Positions 15,896 through 24,655 of a stretch of 64,000 bases of DNA are shown in pieces (position 1 is the first letter of the stretch; each line of letters opens with the position of its first letter). Source of the DNA: Parapedobacter sp051400755. Its GTDB lineage: Bacteria; Bacteroidota; Bacteroidia; Sphingobacteriales; Sphingobacteriaceae. A model generated the notes under the pieces. It ran no database searches. It saw only the letters and a list, made by a program, of their open reading frames with translations, and was not told where the DNA came from. The position numbers and the translations under genes are program-made. The DNA lies in contig NZ_JBLFFL010000003.1 of NCBI RefSeq assembly GCF_051400755.1, positions 558,001 to 622,000 on the forward strand, read 5' to 3'.

Positions 15896-16333
15896 CTATC
15901 GATTATCGGTTGGCGTTTCAACAAAGCCCAAGGTTTGGGCAGCCGATGCCTCGGTCACCTCCACCTCATCTTGGTTGTACTTAGAGGGGCATTTCATCAG
16001 AATCTTGCTGGCGTGAAATTCGTTACCCACCATCTTTCCCGTTAACACGATTTGCTCCGAGCGCTCGATATCCTGCGGCTTTGAACCCCGGAATACCACC
16101 CTGCATTCGGTACTGTCGTTGTCGTACATGTAAAACGAAAAATGGTTGGCATCTATTACCGGATTGTAATGCAGATCCTTCTCCTTATTGAGCACACCGA
16201 CCACATACAATTCGGCTTGCTTCTCCTTTGCTTCGGTGAATGTCGAGTACGTACTTGAATCTGTATACATCACGACAATCATCGCAATAGCAATGGCGAT
16301 GATGATGATGGCGATTACCGAGCTCTTCTTCAT
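15896..16333 (-). CDS. ccmE: Cytochrome c maturation heme chaperone CcmE, CxxxY variant
   Basis: A 145-residue membrane-anchored periplasmic protein when started at the ATG at 16333. One N-terminal helix (VIAIIIIAIAIAMIVVMYTD) is followed by the OB-fold heme chaperone domain. Classic CcmE binds heme through His in an HxxxY motif; here the position reads C115-P-S-K-Y119, the CxxxY form described for archaea and some bacteria with a variant System I. The open frame extends to 16384 but the only good -7 box (16367-16374) lies inside that extension, which supports the shorter form. Overlap-free, 8 bases ahead of ccmF. Confidence 0.9.
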   Translation of the reverse strand: MKKSSVIAIIIIAIAIAMIVVMYTDSSTYSTFTEAKEKQAELYVVGVLNKEKDLHYNPVIDANHFSFYMYDNDSTECRVVFRGSKPQDIERSEQIVLTGKMVGNEFHASKILMKCPSKYNQDEVEVTEASAAQTLGFVETPTDNR

Positions 16334-16366
16334 GTCATTATCTCCCAATGGATTAATACCGGAATG

Positions 16367-16374
16367 CAAAATTA
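16367..16374 (-). promoter_or_regulatory. -7 box of the ccmE-ccmF-DUF2520 operon
   Basis: Complement-strand TAATTTTG fits TAnnTTTG, 33 bases before the ccmE ATG at 16333. Confidence 0.5.
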
Positions 16375-16460
16375 CGAATTGCAAAACGAAGCTACGAATC
16401 TTGCAACTAATTGGTATTTTTTAGAATTATTCTAAACAATGAGTCCTGTAAAAAAATCCT

Positions 16461-16468
16461 TATGTTTG
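16461..16468 (+). promoter_or_regulatory. -7 box of the LpxR-like gene
   Basis: TATGTTTG fits TAnnTTTG and lies 25 bases before the ATG at 16494. Confidence 0.5.
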
Positions 16469-16493
16469 TTCCGGAGAATAGCAGCGCCATCCA

Positions 16494-17456
16494 ATGACCA
16501 ACGGCCTATATCATGTCATCAAAACCTGCTTTGCGGCCTCGCTGCTTTTTGGCTATATGTCATCTCCGGCACAGCATGTGCGGCGTTCCGAGTTTAATTT
16601 CCGCAATGACAACGACCTCTATTTATTTAATAAGCAAGACCAATATTATACCAACGGCTTATTCTTCGACATCCACATCGCTGCGGACAGCACGTCGTTA
16701 GCGCCAAACGAGGCAAACAGACTTTGGAGCCTCACCATCGGTCAGCAGATGTACAACGCCTACACCGCCCAAATCCATCATATCGAAGAAGTAGACCGCC
16801 CCATTACCGCTTATCTTTTCCTGACAGCCGGTATAGACCGCTATTTTGTTAATGAAGCCTTCGTATCCTTCGTCGGAGAAATCGGCACCATCGGGCGGCG
16901 CGCATTGGGGCAACAGTTTCAGGAAAGCATCCATAAGGTGCTGAATCTGTATGACATTGCCGGTTGGGAATACCAGCTGGAAAACGCCTTCGGCGCGGAT
17001 GCATCCGTGCGTTATGGTGGCCTGTTATATCGCAATCGGCAGCAATGGTTCGATCTATCGGCCCAAGCCAAGGCAACGCTGGGGCTCAACCACACCGGAT
17101 TGTCCATCATGCCTACATTGCGGTGGGGCAAACTCAATCCACTGCACCAATCTGCCTCCGCCTCCAGCCGATTACAGGCCGCCGCCAAGCCGATTGGCGA
17201 AGAATGGTTTCTGTATTACAGTCCGCAACTGAACTTCGTCGGCTACGATGCCACCCTTCAGGGGGGAATGTTCTTGCGCAATAAAGGTCCCGTGACCCAT
17301 GCGCCTGCCCGCTGGGTATTATACAACCAGTTCGGTGTGCTGTATGCCCAGCATGCAATAACCCTGCGTTTGCAGTATATCTTTTACACCAAAGAAGTTC
17401 CGGGCATGTTCTTCCGACACCGCTACGGATCGGTAGGAATAAGCTATCAATTCTAA
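16494..17456 (+). CDS. LpxR-family (DUF2219) outer-membrane lipid A deacylase
   Basis: A 320-residue protein with an N-terminal signal peptide ending near SSPAQ and alternating beta-strand sequence ending in an aromatic residue (GSVGISYQF), as in outer-membrane barrels. The start of the mature part, FNFRNDNDLYLFNKQDQYYTNG, is the LpxR/DUF2219 signature (NDND and YTNG). LpxR removes the 3'-acyloxyacyl group of lipid A in a calcium-dependent way; whether this homologue has the same activity is inferred. Its last 4 bases overlap the end of the convergent arfB gene. Confidence 0.85.
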   Translation: MTNGLYHVIKTCFAASLLFGYMSSPAQHVRRSEFNFRNDNDLYLFNKQDQYYTNGLFFDIHIAADSTSLAPNEANRLWSLTIGQQMYNAYTAQIHHIEEVDRPITAYLFLTAGIDRYFVNEAFVSFVGEIGTIGRRALGQQFQESIHKVLNLYDIAGWEYQLENAFGADASVRYGGLLYRNRQQWFDLSAQAKATLGLNHTGLSIMPTLRWGKLNPLHQSASASSRLQAAAKPIGEEWFLYYSPQLNFVGYDATLQGGMFLRNKGPVTHAPARWVLYNQFGVLYAQHAITLRLQYIFYTKEVPGMFFRHRYGSVGISYQF

Positions 17457-17872
17457 AACCAGTCTTTTTTTCGGTTGATCTTGCGCAACGCCTGCTGGCG
17501 CTTCCCCTCAAGGCGTCGCTGTACCGCCGCCTTAGAAGGTTTAGTGGCCTTACGCGGCTTCTCGGTCTTTAGCGCGCTGGCGAGCAGCACGACCAGTTTC
17601 TGCAGCGCGATCTCCTTGTTCTGCCATTGGCTACGGGTTTCTTGGCTGCCCACCTGCAGCAATCCATCGGCCTGCAAGCGATTCGATAGGTGTTTCTTGA
17701 TGCGCGTTTTTTCATCCGCTGAAAAGCATGTAGCTGCCTCGATATCAAACAGCAGCGTGACTTTGGTTTCCACTTTATTGACGTGTTGGCCTCCAGCTCC
17801 TCCGCTCCGCGAAGTCTGGAATTGCACGAAAGGCAACAAAGCGTCCGTGTCAATCCGTTTAATCAGTGCCAT
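17453..17872 (-). CDS. arfB: Peptidyl-tRNA hydrolase ArfB (alternative ribosome rescue)
   Basis: A 139-residue release factor-like protein. The GGQ loop SRSGGAGGQHVNKVETKV (GGQ at 27-29) hydrolyses peptidyl-tRNA, and the Lys/Arg-rich tail (KATKPSKAAVQRRLEGKRQQ) enters the empty mRNA channel of stalled ribosomes, as in YaeJ. There is no codon-recognition domain, as expected. The gene begins 14 bases before the end of the symporter gene upstream, so the two are cotranscribed. Confidence 0.94.
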   Translation of the reverse strand: MALIKRIDTDALLPFVQFQTSRSGGAGGQHVNKVETKVTLLFDIEAATCFSADEKTRIKKHLSNRLQADGLLQVGSQETRSQWQNKEIALQKLVVLLASALKTEKPRKATKPSKAAVQRRLEGKRQQALRKINRKKDWF

Positions 17873-19127
17873 CCGTATTCAATCCGCCATCTTCATTCAA
17901 TTGTTTCCCGCCGAGGGCAAACCTGCTCACCAACATCGCGGCCACCGTGTCCCCCGTGGCATTCAGCAGCGTAGCGATGGGGTCTACCAGGGTGCCGATG
18001 ATCATCACCGCCGGGATTGCTTCCGTAGGCAGTCCGTACACCGATATCATCAGCATCTCGCCGATATACCCGCCGTTGGGAATGCCGCCGGCCACAATGC
18101 TGACCAATACGGTGATCCCGACAGCCGTCAGCAACGTCACCGGCTCGAAAAAATCCCGGCCGATCAGCACGAAGGCCACGTAAATCTTGACAATGCTGGA
18201 CATGGATGACCCGTTCTTGTGCAATGTCGTGCCCAACGGAATCACGACATTGGCTACGGCAGCAGGAATACCCATTTTGGGGGCTGCCGACAGGTTTACA
18301 GGCATCGTAGCAATGCTGCTGCACGTACTGATGGCGGTGGCCGAAGGCAAGAGGTTGTTTTTCCAATAACGGTTTACCCCTCGCTTCCCTCCAGCAATAT
18401 AAGCGTATAAACTAAAAAATACGACAAAGTAAAAAGCGCCCAAGACGTAGTATAACCCCAGCGGTTTGGCGTAAAATCCAAAGAGCTCGGGACCGATCGT
18501 CCCCACCTGATATGCAAAATAAGCACCCAAACCGATGGGAGCCACTTTCATGATGAGGATCAGCAAATGCTTCATCACCTCGTTGGCCGACGAGAGGAAC
18601 TGCCGGAATGAAGCCCCGGCCTCCCCCGACCGCTGCGCGGCGATACCGAGCAGAAACGAGAAGATGACAAAAGCCAGCATGTTCTCCCTGGACAACAGTT
18701 TATAAAACTCATCTACTGTTACAAACCTGACCAGCTTGTCTCCCCACGTGTCATTCGGATTCTCCTGCAGGAGTTCACTTACGGTTTCCTGTGCAGCCTG
18801 CGGTGCGTCCACCGGGAAAAACCACAACGCGATAATCGTGCACACCGCGGCAATGATGATGGTGCCCAGAAAGACACCAACCATGGCAAAAATAATACGC
18901 CCCAGTTTCTGCGATCCATCAATATTGGCAACCGCCGACGCGATGGCGAAAAACAACAATGGAATAACAGCAGCAAACAACAGATTGAGAAAGACATCGC
19001 CCAATGGCTTGAGCCAACCGACCGTATCCGGAAAAAATCCGCCCACAATACTTCCGATGACGATACCGAGCAGCAAGAGCAGAATACTCCCATAATGCTT
19101 CAAGAAACTGGACGTTTGCCTTTCCAT
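17859..19127 (-). CDS. Dicarboxylate/amino acid:cation symporter (DAACS family)
   Basis: A 422-residue inner-membrane transporter of the GltP/DctA family. Recognisable parts are the scaffold helices, the re-entrant loop region NLLPSATAISTCSSIATMPVN, the motif VANVVIPLGTTLHKNGSSM, and the second hairpin ending LVDPIATLLNATGDTVAAMLVSRF. These proteins take up glutamate, aspartate or C4-dicarboxylates with protons or sodium; the substrate here is not decided. It overlaps arfB downstream. Confidence 0.93.
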   Translation of the reverse strand: MERQTSSFLKHYGSILLLLLGIVIGSIVGGFFPDTVGWLKPLGDVFLNLLFAAVIPLLFFAIASAVANIDGSQKLGRIIFAMVGVFLGTIIIAAVCTIIALWFFPVDAPQAAQETVSELLQENPNDTWGDKLVRFVTVDEFYKLLSRENMLAFVIFSFLLGIAAQRSGEAGASFRQFLSSANEVMKHLLILIMKVAPIGLGAYFAYQVGTIGPELFGFYAKPLGLYYVLGAFYFVVFFSLYAYIAGGKRGVNRYWKNNLLPSATAISTCSSIATMPVNLSAAPKMGIPAAVANVVIPLGTTLHKNGSSMSSIVKIYVAFVLIGRDFFEPVTLLTAVGITVLVSIVAGGIPNGGYIGEMLMISVYGLPTEAIPAVMIIGTLVDPIATLLNATGDTVAAMLVSRFALGGKQLNEDGGLNTDGTD

Positions 19128-19157
19128 ATTTAGGTCACTAAAGTAGTGGATTTATTT

Positions 19158-19165
19158 TAAGTTTG
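19158..19165 (+). promoter_or_regulatory. -7 box of mnmD, probably giving a near-leaderless mRNA
   Basis: TAAGTTTG fits TAnnTTTG and ends 6 bases before the ATG at 19172, so transcription would begin at or within a few bases of the start codon. Confidence 0.6.
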
Positions 19166-19171
19166 CACAAG

Positions 19172-19846
19172 ATGATGGAATTTGTTACCACCGCCGACGG
19201 CTCTAAGACCCTCTATCACGCAGAAATAGGCGAGCACTACCATTCACGGCATGGCGCCGTGCAGGAGAGCCGCCATGTCTTTCTGGGCATGGGACTAGCA
19301 CATTGGCGGGCATCGCATCCGAGCGAAACGAATGTCGCCATTCTCGAAATCGGCTTCGGTACCGGCCTCAATTTTCTGCTGAGCGCGGATTACAGCAATC
19401 AGCAGGGTATCGCGCTGCATTACACTGGTGTAGAGGCTTATCCATTACCCGAAGAAATCCTGAAGCAAACCGGTTACGGGGAATATCTCCCCTCAGCACT
19501 GTGGGAGGCTTTTTTAGCGAATTATCCAGCATGCTTACAGGCACCGCAGCCTATTCTTGGCAACTGCACATTGGAAATCACCGTAAGTGATGTACGCCAG
19601 TTTACAACGGACCGATCGTTTGACATCTTGTACTTCGACGCTTTCGCTTCAGCACACCAACCCGAGATGTGGACGGAGAAAACCTTGGGCCACGTGTGCC
19701 AGTACCTGAAATGTGGAGGGGTATTCGTTACCTATGCCATCACTGGCCACCTCAAACGGACCATGAAAGCATTGGGATTTATGGTAGAAAAAGTGCCCGG
19801 AGCACCCGGAAAAAGGGAGATGCTCAGGGCAGTAAAAGGATCGTGA
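19172..19846 (+). CDS. mnmD: tRNA 5-methylaminomethyl-2-thiouridine methyltransferase MnmD
   Basis: A 224-residue SAM-dependent methyltransferase homologous to the N-terminal half of E. coli MnmC. It methylates the aminomethyl group of nm5s2U34 in tRNA wobble positions. Motifs: TTADGSKTLYH and HSRHGAVQESRHVFL at the N-terminus, SAM site ILEIGFGTGLNFLL, and the catalytic stretch DILYFDAFASAHQPEMWTE with Asp and the signature PGAPGKREML at the end. The FAD domain of MnmC is absent, as in other stand-alone MnmD proteins. I take the ATG at 19172 (19175 also possible); the open frame reaches a TTG at 19163 inside the -7 box. Its stop abuts that of slyD. Confidence 0.92.
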   Translation: MMEFVTTADGSKTLYHAEIGEHYHSRHGAVQESRHVFLGMGLAHWRASHPSETNVAILEIGFGTGLNFLLSADYSNQQGIALHYTGVEAYPLPEEILKQTGYGEYLPSALWEAFLANYPACLQAPQPILGNCTLEITVSDVRQFTTDRSFDILYFDAFASAHQPEMWTEKTLGHVCQYLKCGGVFVTYAITGHLKRTMKALGFMVEKVPGAPGKREMLRAVKGS

Positions 19847-19856
19847 TCAGTGATCG
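19843..19856. repeat. Two heptamer units at the mnmD/slyD junction
   Basis: GTGATCA and GTGATCG (complement CGATCAC and TGATCAC) supply the last codons and stop codons of both convergent genes, which have no base between them. They resemble the NATCACC heptamer. Confidence 0.4.
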
Positions 19857-20341
19857 TGCGTACCGTCAGGGCCATGCGAATGCCCATGGGCCAATTCGTC
19901 CGGTGTAGCCTCCCGAACGGACAATACCTCAATCGCAAAATGCAGGTTTTGTCCAGCCATGGGATGATTGAGATCGACCACTATTGCTTCGGGGCTCACC
20001 TCCGTCACCTTACCGCGGAACTGATTGCCCTGATTGTCTTGCAGCGGCAGTATCTGGCCTATGGCGGGAATGCCGTCACTAAACATGTCGGCAGGCAGCG
20101 AGGCTACGGCTTGTTCGTTCACTTCGCCATACGCGTCTTCGGCAGATAGCTCAAAATCGGTCGTGTCTCCTACCCCTAGTCCAGCTATGTTTTCTTCAAA
20201 CTTTGGCAACATCATGCCTACGCCATATAGGAAATCTAACGGATTGTCTTTGCCTGCTTCTTCTACAAAAGTTTTCTGGCCATCTTCAACGGTGTGGAGT
20301 TTGTAGGTCAGCGTTACCACGCTGTTGGGTGCTATTGTCAT
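19847..20341 (-). CDS. slyD: FKBP-type peptidyl-prolyl isomerase, SlyD type
   Basis: A 164-residue protein from the ATG at 20341: FKBP half-domain with an inserted chaperone flap (DTTDFELSAEDAYGEVNEQAV), then VDLNHPMAGQNLHFAIEVLSV, the SlyD signature, and a short His-rich metal-binding tail (HGHSHGPDGTHDH). It speeds prolyl isomerisation and holds unfolded proteins in the cytoplasm. An in-frame ATG at 20371 would add ten residues (MHAIPIILKT). It lies 11-41 bases after the DUF255 gene on the same strand. Confidence 0.93.
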   Translation of the reverse strand: MTIAPNSVVTLTYKLHTVEDGQKTFVEEAGKDNPLDFLYGVGMMLPKFEENIAGLGVGDTTDFELSAEDAYGEVNEQAVASLPADMFSDGIPAIGQILPLQDNQGNQFRGKVTEVSPEAIVVDLNHPMAGQNLHFAIEVLSVREATPDELAHGHSHGPDGTHDH

Positions 20342-20382
20342 CGTTTTTAAAATTATGGGTATGGCATGCATACCCCTGTTAT

Positions 20383-22389
20383 CTATTGTGTAATTAATTC
20401 CAGCAATTCTTCCACATGCGTTACCGGCAGGCTACATGTTTTGTTACGGCATACATAGGCCTTTGTCGTGTCACCTATCCTACCAGCTAACAACGGAAGT
20501 TTCCCTTTTGTTCCTCCCAATATCATTTTGTTGGGGAGGTAATGCTTATCCAATTCCCTGCGCATGGCGGGCCACTCCGGACCGGTAAGCACGATCTCGA
20601 CGCATCCATAAACTTCCTCGAGCAGCTGCATCGCCCAATTGGAATAGGCCGAACCATATGCGGCCATCTGCGGCACCACATTGGCCAGCACCTGCGAACC
20701 GATAGCCCTATATGGTTGGTGGTCAAACAGCGACCCCAATCGGTAAAGCTGCCGCACGATGGTTGAGGTAGCGGATGGGATCACATTGTCCATGATTTCC
20801 TGCTTACGGGCAATCAGTTGTTCGGCTACCGAAGACGTATAAAAAAACGTGGCCGCGTCGGTGTCGTAAAAATGACCGAGCACATGATCCATCAGCCGTT
20901 TTGCTTCCGTTAACCAATCCTCATCAAAAGTAGCCTCATACAACGCAATAAAGGCATCGATACAAAAAGCATAGTCATCGAGGAAGCCCTCAATCGCTTT
21001 CCCGTTGGCCGCCGGTTGATGCAATAATCCCCCGTTTTCAGCATATAGGTATTGGCGTATAAAGTGCGCATTATCCAGGGCCGCTTTTAGGTATTCCGGC
21101 ACGTCAAAAACCCGGTAGGCATCCAAAAAACCTTTGAGCATCAATGCATTCCAAGACGTCAGCAGCTTGTCATCCAACCCAGGCCGCACCCGTTGACTCC
21201 GATAATCCAATAGCTTCTGCTTTCCTTGGGTCAGGTAAGTCTCCCATTCGTCAGGTGCAAAACCCGCATCATGCGCCAGGTGATCTGCTTCGACATCGAT
21301 TTTCAGCACATTTGTTTTCTCCTCCTCCCAATTGCCCTCTTCCGTGACGTCAAAGTACCGAATAAATAGGTCGGCATCCGCCCCCAGTACGTGTTTGATC
21401 TCCGACTGCTGAAACGTATAGTATTTCCCTTCCACCCCTTCGCTGTCGGCATCCAACGCACAGTAAAATCCGCCTTGCGGACTCGTCATCTCGCGCAGCA
21501 CCCATTCCAGGGTCTCGGTAACCACCCGCTGATATTGCGCAATAGGGCGCTGTTGCCAAGCCTCCGCATACAAGCTCACCAACTGGGCGTTGTCATACAA
21601 CATTTTTTCAAAATGCGGGATGTGCCACCGACCATCTACCGAGTAACGGGCGAAACCGCCGCCCATATGATCATAGATGCCACCGGAAGCAATTTTCCGA
21701 AGTGTGAAATGCACCTGTTCCAATGTCGCTTCATCTTGAGCCAACACGGCATAACGGAGTAAAAACAGCCAATTGTTGGGAAGCGGGAATTTGGGCGCCC
21801 GTGTATAGCCCCCTTCCTGGGTGTCAAAAAGACCTTTCCAAGGCTTCACGATAGCCTCCAGATCTGCTGTAGAATAGGCATCGGGAATACGGTTGATAGG
21901 CAGTTGCTCACTTTGTTGGATGCCGGCGGTTAGCCGCTCGGCATAATCGTATGCCACTTCGGGTTTCTCCCGCCACATCTGGGCCAGTTGTAATAAAACG
22001 TTTTGCCAGTCATCGGGACGGAAATAGGTGCCGCCATACACCGGACGGCCGTCCGGCAAGCAAATGCAATTGAGTGGCCATCCCCCTTGGTTGGTCATCA
22101 GCTGCACCGCAATCATGTAAATCTGATCGATATCGGGCCGTTCCTCGCGGTCTACTTTGATGGATACGAAATGTGTATTCATCACCTCCGCCACGGCATC
22201 GTTCTCGAAACTCTCCCGCTCCATTACATGGCACCAATGGCAGGCTGAGTATCCGATGCTGACGAGGATGAGTTTATTTTCGGCTTTTGCTTTGCTCAAC
22301 GCATCTTCGCCCCAAGGATACCAGTCAACAGGGTTGTGCTGATGCTGCCGTAGATAAGGCGATGTCTCGTTATGGAGCTTATTGGGCAT
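20383..22389 (-). CDS. DUF255/YyaL thioredoxin-domain protein with glycosidase-like toroid
   Basis: A 668-residue protein of the YyaL/SPATA20 family. The N-terminal thioredoxin-like DUF255 domain begins NETSPYLRQHQHNPVDWYPW and carries the Cys pair SACHWCHVME (C50, C53). The rest is an alpha/alpha toroid resembling N-acylglucosamine epimerases and glycoside hydrolases (GGFARYSVDGRWHIPHFEKML, ALDADSEGVEGKYYTF, LLTSWNALMLKGFL). No signal peptide, so cytoplasmic. The reaction is not known. SlyD follows on the same strand. Confidence 0.92.
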   Translation of the reverse strand: MPNKLHNETSPYLRQHQHNPVDWYPWGEDALSKAKAENKLILVSIGYSACHWCHVMERESFENDAVAEVMNTHFVSIKVDREERPDIDQIYMIAVQLMTNQGGWPLNCICLPDGRPVYGGTYFRPDDWQNVLLQLAQMWREKPEVAYDYAERLTAGIQQSEQLPINRIPDAYSTADLEAIVKPWKGLFDTQEGGYTRAPKFPLPNNWLFLLRYAVLAQDEATLEQVHFTLRKIASGGIYDHMGGGFARYSVDGRWHIPHFEKMLYDNAQLVSLYAEAWQQRPIAQYQRVVTETLEWVLREMTSPQGGFYCALDADSEGVEGKYYTFQQSEIKHVLGADADLFIRYFDVTEEGNWEEEKTNVLKIDVEADHLAHDAGFAPDEWETYLTQGKQKLLDYRSQRVRPGLDDKLLTSWNALMLKGFLDAYRVFDVPEYLKAALDNAHFIRQYLYAENGGLLHQPAANGKAIEGFLDDYAFCIDAFIALYEATFDEDWLTEAKRLMDHVLGHFYDTDAATFFYTSSVAEQLIARKQEIMDNVIPSATSTIVRQLYRLGSLFDHQPYRAIGSQVLANVVPQMAAYGSAYSNWAMQLLEEVYGCVEIVLTGPEWPAMRRELDKHYLPNKMILGGTKGKLPLLAGRIGDTTKAYVCRNKTCSLPVTHVEELLELITQ

Positions 22390-22447
22390 TCGGAGGTAAA
22401 GGTAAGATTTTATATGGAATTGCCCAATCGACCGGCAGGGTCATTGA

Positions 22448-22948
22448 TCACTCATCTTCCATCCGTGGGTATGTAAACCAGACGTTCGTCCCGCTGCCGC
22501 CGCTTACCGATGCCCAATCGTCCGTTTCATCAAACCGGATATGCACAATGCCGCAGGTAGGAAGGTTTTCGAAATCATCATTCGTCAGGTAGTTGATGAT
22601 GGAGGTCAGGCCCGGATTATGCCCAAAAAGGGCCACACGGTCGTATTGGTTGTCCAACTCATTGATGATGTTAAGCAATGTATTCGGTTGGGCCTCGTAA
22701 ATACGGCGATCGGTTTTAATCGCCATCACCGGCACCTGCAGGTGTTCAGCGAATATCTGCGCCGTGGTGATGGCTCGTTTTGCCGGGCTGCTGATCAGCT
22801 GCTGAGGTTGGATATCATATCGGTGCAATCGATCCGCCATCCTTGGCGCGTTGTTAAACCCACGCGAATTGAGTGGCCGCTCAACGTCACTCACATCAAA
22901 CCTCCAGTCGGATTTCGCATGCCGGATGATGAATAAATGTTTGGCCAT
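22448..22948 (-). CDS. sixA: Phosphohistidine phosphatase SixA
   Basis: A 166-residue histidine phosphatase. The catalytic RHG-type motif is LFIIRHAKSDWR near the N-terminus; the second His is in ALFGHNPGLT. SixA removes phosphate from phospho-His on HPt domains or PTS proteins. The ATG at 22948 is preceded by AGGAG (22955-22959), a clear ribosome site, so I prefer it to the upstream in-frame start at 22981. Confidence 0.92.
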   Translation of the reverse strand: MAKHLFIIRHAKSDWRFDVSDVERPLNSRGFNNAPRMADRLHRYDIQPQQLISSPAKRAITTAQIFAEHLQVPVMAIKTDRRIYEAQPNTLLNIINELDNQYDRVALFGHNPGLTSIINYLTNDDFENLPTCGIVHIRFDETDDWASVSGGSGTNVWFTYPRMEDE

Positions 22949-23025
22949 GTGTAGCTCCTTTTCGCTAACAGGTGGCAACAATCATGCCCTTTGCTTATCG
23001 TTACGTCCTGTACATCCCATACGAA

Positions 23026-23883
23026 CTAGAACACCACAAACTCCGGCAATATCACACCCGATACATCAAGCTGTTCCATATTAATCCACTTTGCCGGACT
23101 GACCACTATTTTCGATGGTGAATGGTTGAGCCAGGCCCCCCACCAACTGAAGCTGCTGTTGGCGATGATATAATGCTGGCATAGGCTCATCAGTTGCATA
23201 TCGCGAAAGCTGTTTTTACCCGTATTCCAATCGACGAATACGGCATCCAGGTGCCGGAAATTCTCCCTGCACCACTGGATATCGTTCGAGAAAAAAACGA
23301 ATAATGGCGTAGTGATATGTTGCTTCATATAATCAATAGCCTGTCGATAATAGGCATCGGTGCAAATCCCGCCCAGATAAGGGTCTGTGAGGTAATCTCC
23401 CCTTCTTACGTGTACGGCGACAGACGCATTGGACGCGACTAATCCTGCAAGATGCTGATCTCGTTCATCGGTGAGTGCCGGAAAGCTGAAATCCCTTCGA
23501 AGTGTATCCGCTACGCGTGTTACGTATCGAATATTTTGCCAATAGCCCCAGTAATAGCGGTTTCTTTTATCCTGGTAGATCGACTGGTCATATCCAAACA
23601 ACGGGTTTTCTTCATAGTAAGCGTCTTTCGTACGATACAGGCGTCTCAACTTTCGCCATGCCCAAGCCCGGTTGTCGGGCGTGTATAGTTGGATTTCAAC
23701 TTTCGAAGCCGCGCGCAGTTGGATGCCGAACACCTTTTCCAATTCAAATCCCTGATGCAGGCCATAGTTTTCAAACCCGCTTAAATCTGCCTTCACCTTT
23801 CCAAATGTTTGGCGCAACCCTTCATAAAATGCGTATTGAAATAGTTGATTGCCCAGTCCACCCAGAAATTTGACGATTTTCAT
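23026..23883 (-). CDS. Alpha-1,2-fucosyltransferase (GT11)
   Basis: A 285-residue GT11 enzyme that transfers L-fucose from GDP-fucose to galactose in alpha-1,2 linkage. It opens with the family start IVKFLGGLGNQLFQYAFYEG and has the donor-binding HVRRGDYL motif and the C-terminal IIANSSFSWWGAWLN. The start overlaps the stop of the DUF268 gene by 4 bases (ATGA), so they are coupled. It implies a fucosylated surface glycan and a GDP-fucose supply elsewhere in the genome. Confidence 0.95.
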   Translation of the reverse strand: MKIVKFLGGLGNQLFQYAFYEGLRQTFGKVKADLSGFENYGLHQGFELEKVFGIQLRAASKVEIQLYTPDNRAWAWRKLRRLYRTKDAYYEENPLFGYDQSIYQDKRNRYYWGYWQNIRYVTRVADTLRRDFSFPALTDERDQHLAGLVASNASVAVHVRRGDYLTDPYLGGICTDAYYRQAIDYMKQHITTPLFVFFSNDIQWCRENFRHLDAVFVDWNTGKNSFRDMQLMSLCQHYIIANSSFSWWGAWLNHSPSKIVVSPAKWINMEQLDVSGVILPEFVVF

Positions 23884-24641
23884 AATGCAAGCTCCCGCTT
23901 TTTAAACCAAAAGCAACCACATGCATAAAATTGTTTCTGCAATAATTCATCAGGCGGATCAACGACCAAACCCCCATCTTTCCCGTCTTCTGGAATCAAT
24001 GTAAAGTCCATTAGTTCCATGTCCGAAAATAGGTTTAACACCTGCACCTTATCATAAATCCGGTGTGCATTGAAGCAAATCACGCTTTCGCGACCCAGCG
24101 GCACGACAAACAACAGGGAGCCGCCCGGAGCGACTACCCGTTTAAGCTCCGAAATAGCCTTCAGGTCTCCGTCGTAATCCAACGGATCGCCATAACGCCC
24201 TAGACCTATGTGTTCTACGGTATGCATGCATGAAATCGATTCGACGCTGCCGTCCTCGAAAGGCAGCTTTGTCAGATCGGCAAACGAAGAAGTGAGATTA
24301 TCCAACACCAGATCGGCAGGCCTATAGTCGTAAAAAGCGGCAGGAACGATAGCAGACAACATGGAGCAAAAATGCAAGGTCGACGAAATATCGACATGCT
24401 GTGCCGGGTTCAGTGCTTTTACGATCCGCATGGCCCAAGCAGGATGGTACACATAATGCCTATCAAATTCCGTCTCGCTCGTTGCTTCATCAAAACAGGG
24501 ATAAAACAATGACGGATCTAATCGGAATCGACGAGCCGTATTTTCCGCTTGTTTTTCAATCGCTTGATAATGCGCTAAAAACGCTTTGGGTAACGCAACT
24601 CGATCGGCTCCCCTTGTTTTCCTTTTCCAAAATCGTCTAAA
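23880..24641 (-). CDS. DUF268 family protein (methyltransferase-like)
   Basis: A 253-residue protein from the ATG at 24641; the longer open frame starts at a TTG inside the preceding gene. The C-terminal half is the DUF268 domain: CMHTVEHIGLGRYGDPLDYD, LKRVVAPGGSLLFVVPLG and ERV-type fold like a SAM methyltransferase, ending with CGCFWFKK. Members occur in glycan clusters of bacteria and in animals; activity not known, perhaps sugar methylation. It sits between GT2 and the fucosyltransferase in one transcript. Confidence 0.85.
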   Translation of the reverse strand, partial: FRRFWKRKTRGADRVALPKAFLAHYQAIEKQAENTARRFRLDPSLFYPCFDEATSETEFDRHYVYHPAWAMRIVKALNPAQHVDISSTLHFCSMLSAIVPAAFYDYRPADLVLDNLTSSFADLTKLPFEDGSVESISCMHTVEHIGLGRYGDPLDYDGDLKAISELKRVVAPGGSLLFVVPLGRESVICFNAHRIYDKVQVLNLFSDMELMDFTLIPEDGKDGGLVVDPPDELLQKQFYACGCFWFKKRELAL

Positions 24642-24655
24642 CATCCATTGATTCG

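Noticed and set aside
16290..16320. GAT trinucleotide run in ccmE considered as a phase-variable microsatellite
   Set aside because: It encodes the Ile-rich membrane helix and changes in multiples of three would not shift the frame.
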